Origin: JBGTBQ01 sp041749275
GTDB lineage: Bacteria > Acidobacteriota > Blastocatellia > Pyrinomonadales > Pyrinomonadaceae
Assembly (NCBI GenBank): GCA_041749275.1
Contig: JBGTBQ010000027.1
Span: 1-8,019 of the forward strand
DNA: 8,019 bases
Reading direction: 5' to 3'
Both the position numbers and the translations under genes were made by a program. Position 1 is the first letter of the stretch; every line of letters begins with the position of its first letter. Positions 5,711 through 8,019 of this stretch are shown one piece after another. The notes below the pieces were generated by a model. The model saw nothing but the letters and a program-made list of their open reading frames with translations, ran no database searches and had not been told where the DNA came from.

Positions 5711-5788
5711 TCAGAACCGCTCGCGGTAGCGGGCAGTCCGTGCTCCTTGCTTGAACACCAGAGCGCCCGCTACCGCGGGCGGTTCTGA
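5711..5788. terminator. 24-bp inverted repeat between convergent genes, possible bidirectional terminator
   Basis: Arms at 5711-5734 and 5765-5788 are reverse complements except for T5721 against G5778, which still forms a wobble pair in RNA on one strand. The loop is 30 nt. The stem is very GC-rich (core CGGTAGCGGGC). It lies 3 bases after the transglutaminase stop and 16 bases before the end of the convergent DinB-like gene, a natural place for a two-way transcription stop. No strong T-run follows, so a dispersed palindromic repeat is an equally good reading. Confidence 0.6.
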
Positions 5789-5804
5789 CACGGGCACGCA
5801 ATCG

Positions 5805-6383
5805 TCACTTGCTCTGGTTCGAACGCGCTTGCGTCGAAGCCGGCTTTTGCTGCCGGTCACGCAGGATAGACAGATACGCGCCCCACGGCCCGACCGCATC
5901 CGCGTACACCTTCGCCATCGTCCGTGCGATCTGCCCCACGTGGTCGAGGTCATGCACGACCCAAGTCGCCAGCAACTGCCCGAGTGTGACCTCACCGAGT
6001 TCCGGGTGCAACCCCGTCCGGCTCAAGTCCTCGTCCGTCAGATTCATCCCGACCAGCGCGGCGACGTTGTCACGCCGCAGAGCCGCGAACCTCGACAATA
6101 ACTCGGCCAGACTCACGCCCCGGCTTTCCGTGAACTGCGCGGTGCGGTCGAAGGTGTCGAACGGTCGCGCCTCGCCCGACAGAATGTGCTGCGCCCGCGG
6201 AATCCAGTCCGTGAGTTCGCCGTGGATGAGATGGCCGATGACATCGTAAGGCGACCACGTCTCGCCGCCTTCGGTCGCGGAGACCCATGTGTCGGGCAAC
6301 CCCTCAAGCATCGCCGCCAGACTGGCAGGCGTTCGCTCAAGAACTCCCACGATGTCGTTCAGATTGATTCTGTTCTCGTTCAT
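5805..6383 (-). CDS. DinB-like four-helix-bundle metalloprotein (DinB_2 type)
   Basis: The 192-aa product has the pattern of DinB/YfiT-type proteins: an N-terminal helix (LNDIVGVLERTPASLAAMLE), a W-S-DVIGHLIHGE motif with His51 and His54, and a late HDLDHVGQIAR motif with His144 and His148. Three of these histidines are expected to hold a divalent metal, as in characterised DinB-fold proteins. Members include thiol-dependent transferases and hydrolases, but the substrate cannot be told here; the name reflects the fold and not a role in DNA damage. The start is ATG 6381-6383, preceded on its strand by AAGG about 6 bases upstream. The C-terminal tail after about residue 178 is polar and low in complexity (QQKPASTQARSNQSK). 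It is convergent to the transglutaminase gene and shares no operon with it. Confidence 0.85.
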   Translation of the reverse strand: MNENRINLNDIVGVLERTPASLAAMLEGLPDTWVSATEGGETWSPYDVIGHLIHGELTDWIPRAQHILSGEARPFDTFDRTAQFTESRGVSLAELLSRFAALRRDNVAALVGMNLTDEDLSRTGLHPELGEVTLGQLLATWVVHDLDHVGQIARTMAKVYADAVGPWGAYLSILRDRQQKPASTQARSNQSK

Positions 6384-6428
6384 GCCGACCTTGCCTTGAT
6401 GCCGCCCTTCAGGTTGTTAAGCCGGACG

Positions 6429-6611
6429 CTAGGCACGTTTCGTTTTGGGTTTCCGTGAAGTGTCCGCCACTCGGCCCGCTTTAATAAACTGCCGCCGTGC
6501 TCGAAGTTTGAAAACGATCTCGATTTTACGCTCGAAAGAAAGCGCCGCCAGCGAGAGCCGGTGCGCCTCCTTCCGCTTAACGATCTCGCTGATGTCCGGG
6601 TACTTTTTCAC
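6429..6611 (-). CDS. Small hypothetical protein (60 aa), charged, possible TA-associated type
   Basis: The product is about 60 residues, MKKYPDISEIVKRKEAHRLS... followed by LAALSFERKIEIVFKLRARR, strongly basic and predicted helical. The 'KREAHR-LAALSFE-KIE-V-KLR-RR' pattern is one I have met in small bacterial hypothetical proteins, some next to nucleotidyltransferase or toxin-antitoxin genes; this link is from memory and weak. GTG at 6609-6611 is preferred over TTG at 6612-6614 because a GAGG ribosome-binding sequence lies 5 bases before GTG but only 2 before TTG. It is 45 bases upstream of the DinB-like gene on the same strand, so the two could be co-transcribed. No partner toxin is visible in the window. 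Confidence 0.6.
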   Translation of the reverse strand: MKKYPDISEIVKRKEAHRLSLAALSFERKIEIVFKLRARRQFIKAGRVADTSRKPKTKRA

Positions 6612-6626
6612 CAAAACCTCAAAAGG

Positions 6627-6651
6627 AAGCCCCTAGATTTATCTATGGGGA
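6627..6651 (+). repeat. IS200/IS605-like terminal hairpin upstream of tnpB
   Basis: AAGCCCC (6627-6633) followed by TAGA-TTTA-TCTA and GGGG (6647-6650) forms an 8-bp stem with one bulged T (6646) and a TTTA loop. The form AAGCCC...ATTTAT...GGG is typical of the right end of tnpB-carrying IS200/IS605 elements. It resembles 7862-7876 in 12 of 15 bases, in the same orientation, so it may be the right end left behind by another element. Confidence 0.45.
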
Positions 6652-6697
6652 TGAATTTTGAAGCGGCGCAGGCCGCTATGTTGTCCGTTGCATCAAG

Positions 6698-6715
6698 TCT
6701 CATAGTAATATGAGA
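6698..6715 (+). promoter_or_regulatory. Hairpin that can mask the tnpB ribosome-binding site
   Basis: TCTCATA (6698-6704) and TATGAGA (6709-6715) form a perfect 7-bp stem with loop GTAA. The only Shine-Dalgarno-like bases before the tnpB ATG, TGAGA, lie in its 3' arm, 7-8 bases from the start. It may limit translation of tnpB, or be the subterminal hairpin used by Y1 transposases; both may hold. Confidence 0.5.
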
Positions 6716-6722
6716 TGCCTAT

Positions 6723-7850
6723 ATGAAGTTGACGCTCCAAATTCAGTTGTTACCGGATGCGAAGCCAGCCGTTGCCTTGCGTGAAACTCTCGCCCGCTTC
6801 AACGAGGCGGCGACGTGGCTGGCAGAGAGAGCGTTTGAACTTCGCTCTGCCAATAAGATTAAGTTGCAGCAATTGTTTTATGCGGACCTCAGACAAGGCT
6901 TTCAGTTGTCGGCGCAGATGACCGTGCGCTGTATCGCCCAAGTGTGCGAAGCCTACAAACGCGATAAGCATAAATTGCCGCGCTTTCGCAAGCACGCCTC
7001 GATGCCCTTTGACCAACGCATGATGAGTTTCAAGGGCCTTGACCGCGTGAGCCTGTTGACGCTCAACGGGCGCGTGCTGGTTCCATTTGTGATGGGCAAG
7101 TATCAGGTTGAAAGATTTACCAACGCCAAAGGGCAATGCGACTTGGTGCTCCGCAAGGATGGTAAGTGGTTTTTGCTTGTGACCGTTGACCTGCCGGACA
7201 AAGCGCCGACTCCAACGGCGGACTTCATCGGCGTTGACTTGGGAATCACCAACATCGCAACCACGTCCGACGGTGAGACCTTTAGCGGACAAGAGATTGA
7301 GCAAGTTCGTCAAAAGTATGCCACCTTGCGACAAACCTTGCAGCACAAAGCGGCGAAACAATCGCAATCGGGCAAACGTCCGCGCGCGGTGCGAAAGTTT
7401 GCCAACCGAATCGGCAGGAAAGAGCAAAACTTTAGAAGGCAAACTAACCATACGATAGCCAAGCAACTCGTTAAGGCTGCCACAGACACTCAGCGCGGAC
7501 TCGCCCTTGAAGATTTGCAGGGGATTAGAGTCCGGCTCGAGAAACGGTTCAGGCGCCAGCAACGCGCAAAAGTTTCCGGCTGGTCTTTCTTTGCGTTGAG
7601 ACAGTTCGTGACCTACAAGGCGCAACTTGCCGGTGTCTCTGTGGTTCTCGTCGATCCGCGCAATACAAGCCGCACCTGTAGCGCGTGCGGACATTGCGCG
7701 AAAGAGAATCGCAAGAGTCAATCGGAGTTTGTTTGTATAAGTTGCAAGCATCGTCTCAACGCTGACTTCAACGCGGCAATTAACATCCGCCGCAGGGCAT
7801 CCGTAAGTATTGCCCAAGAATCGGAACAGGCTGCGCTGGTGGTTGCCTAA
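6723..7850 (+). CDS. tnpB: TnpB, RNA-guided nuclease of IS200/IS605 family (OrfB)
   Basis: The 375-aa protein is a full-length TnpB, the IS-encoded RNA-guided DNA endonuclease related to Cas12. The N-terminal oligonucleotide-binding and helical part (about 1-165) is followed by a RuvC-like nuclease with all three acidic residues: Asp172 in GVDLGITNIAT, Glu263 in LALEDLQGIR and Asp348 in NADFNAAINI. A zinc finger sits between the second and third motifs, with CxxC pairs at Cys319/Cys322 (CSACG) and Cys338/Cys341 (CISC). In studied elements TnpB uses an omega RNA from the 3' end of its own gene to cut next to a short target motif, which helps retain the element. ATG 6723 is preceded by TGAGA inside a hairpin. 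The gene appears intact and active-site complete, whereas its right end seems degenerate. The long open frame on the opposite strand (6750-7862) is a shadow. Confidence 0.93.
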   Translation: MKLTLQIQLLPDAKPAVALRETLARFNEAATWLAERAFELRSANKIKLQQLFYADLRQGFQLSAQMTVRCIAQVCEAYKRDKHKLPRFRKHASMPFDQRMMSFKGLDRVSLLTLNGRVLVPFVMGKYQVERFTNAKGQCDLVLRKDGKWFLLVTVDLPDKAPTPTADFIGVDLGITNIATTSDGETFSGQEIEQVRQKYATLRQTLQHKAAKQSQSGKRPRAVRKFANRIGRKEQNFRRQTNHTIAKQLVKAATDTQRGLALEDLQGIRVRLEKRFRRQQRAKVSGWSFFALRQFVTYKAQLAGVSVVLVDPRNTSRTCSACGHCAKENRKSQSEFVCISCKHRLNADFNAAINIRRRASVSIAQESEQAALVVA

Positions 7851-7880
7851 GTACAGGTTCAAAGCCCCCGCATTTAGGCC
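7700..7880 (+). ncRNA. Probable omega RNA (reRNA) overlapping the 3' end of tnpB
   Basis: By analogy with characterised TnpB elements, the guide RNA scaffold covers the last part of tnpB and the adjoining right end, with the guide taken from flanking DNA. The right-end motif AAGCCCCCGCATTTAGGC (7862-7879) marks where the scaffold should end. The start is a guess, and the hairpin is incomplete, so the guide boundary may be lost. Confidence 0.35.
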
Positions 7881-7897
7881 TTACTTTTACCCACAAG

Positions 7898-8019
7898 TCA
7901 CGTTGCTTGAAAAATAAGCCAATCTTCGGCGATGTCTGATAGGCGTTGCCAGCCTCGCCAGACGGTTGTGACGCCCGGTTCTTTGTCGCCTGTGCGTCCC
8001 AGAAAACCGCCCAACTTGG
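7898..8019 (-). CDS. Transposase C-terminal fragment (IS4/Tn5-like), rest outside window
   Basis: On the minus strand the frame entering at 8017 encodes 39 residues, KLGGFLGRTGDKEPGVTTVW and RGWQRLSDIAEDWLIFQAT, ending at TGA (7898-7900). The 'LGGFLGR--D-EPG--T-WRGW-RL-DI' pattern matches the C-terminal dimerisation end of IS4-family transposases of the Tn5 kind, where the last residues read in a similar 'LGGF...W-GW--L' way. The catalytic residues are outside the window, so completeness is unknown. It converges with tnpB, only 47 bases from the tnpB stop, which suggests that one element inserted close to or within the end of the other. Confidence 0.75.
   Translation of the reverse strand, partial: KLGGFLGRTGDKEPGVTTVWRGWQRLSDIAEDWLIFQAT

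Larger units (their letters stand above)
6652..7882 (+). mobile_element. Solitary-tnpB IS200/IS605-type element (approximate ends)
   Basis: The unit consists of a leader with two small hairpins (6662-6677 AGCGGC/GCCGCT; 6698-6715), a full-length tnpB and a partial right-end hairpin (7862-7880). No tnpA (Y1 transposase) is present, so the element depends on a transposase elsewhere. The left boundary is not defined by the sequence. At the right, AAGCCCCCGCATTTAGGC lacks the run of G expected to close the terminal hairpin, so that end looks degenerate or truncated. Confidence 0.6.

Noticed and set aside
5751..6249. Plus-strand frames over the DinB-like gene
   Set aside because: They are Arg/Pro-rich shadows of a gene with clear metal-binding His motifs on the minus strand.
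6750..7862. 370-aa open frame on the minus strand opposite tnpB
   Set aside because: It overlaps a complete TnpB with all catalytic motifs; its translation resembles no family, and long antisense frames are common in GC-rich genes.

Overview
The window looks like a high-GC soil or environmental bacterium. Acidobacteriota (Blastocatellia-like) is my best guess, from the gene families, the codon use and the several dispersed hairpin repeats between genes; I hold this taxonomy with low confidence. No RNA operon, tRNA or CRISPR array was seen.

Layout. 1-123 (+) is the 3' end of a transposase, probably ISAs1-like. It abuts a 5'-truncated aldose 1-epimerase gene (galM, ~139-966, +). A gap with a 21-bp inverted repeat and a rho-independent-type terminator follows (967-1241). 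Next comes a three-gene (+) operon of the predicted ATP-grasp peptide-ligase/alpha-E/transglutaminase system: a circularly permuted ATP-grasp protein (1242-2726), an alpha-E (DUF403) protein (2814-4733, interrupted) and a transglutaminase-like protease (4760-5707). A 30-bp perfect inverted repeat lies between the first two genes. A 24-bp inverted repeat separates the operon from a convergent DinB-like gene (5805-6383, -). A small 60-aa gene (6429-6611, -) and a solitary IS200/IS605-type tnpB (6723-7850, +) follow. The window ends in the 3' end of an IS4/Tn5-like transposase (7898-8019, -).

The most striking observation is that the alpha-E gene is split by what appears to be one complete integron gene cassette (3453-4406, 954 bp). 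Its left edge is a core site GTTAGAC (3452-3458) and its right edge is an attC site that begins with GTCTAAC (4309-4315) and ends at G4406. Removing exactly 3453-4406 rejoins CAG to TTCTAC and restores a continuous 321-aa alpha-E frame. This is the structure expected if an integron integrase inserted a circular cassette at a non-integron G^TT site in a chromosomal gene. The cassette carries one visibly AT-rich ORF (3510-4148) for an unrecognised 212-aa protein with one N-terminal membrane segment. No integron integrase or attI lies in the window.

How the genes work together. The ATP-grasp protein, alpha-E protein and transglutaminase are predicted, from their conserved linkage, to make and process a peptide or peptide tag. 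Here the middle component loses its last third, so the system is probably impaired, and the cassette gene now sits inside the operon in the same orientation. The two transposase ends, the solitary tnpB and the cassette mark this as an accessory-rich stretch that has been hit repeatedly by unrelated mobile elements.
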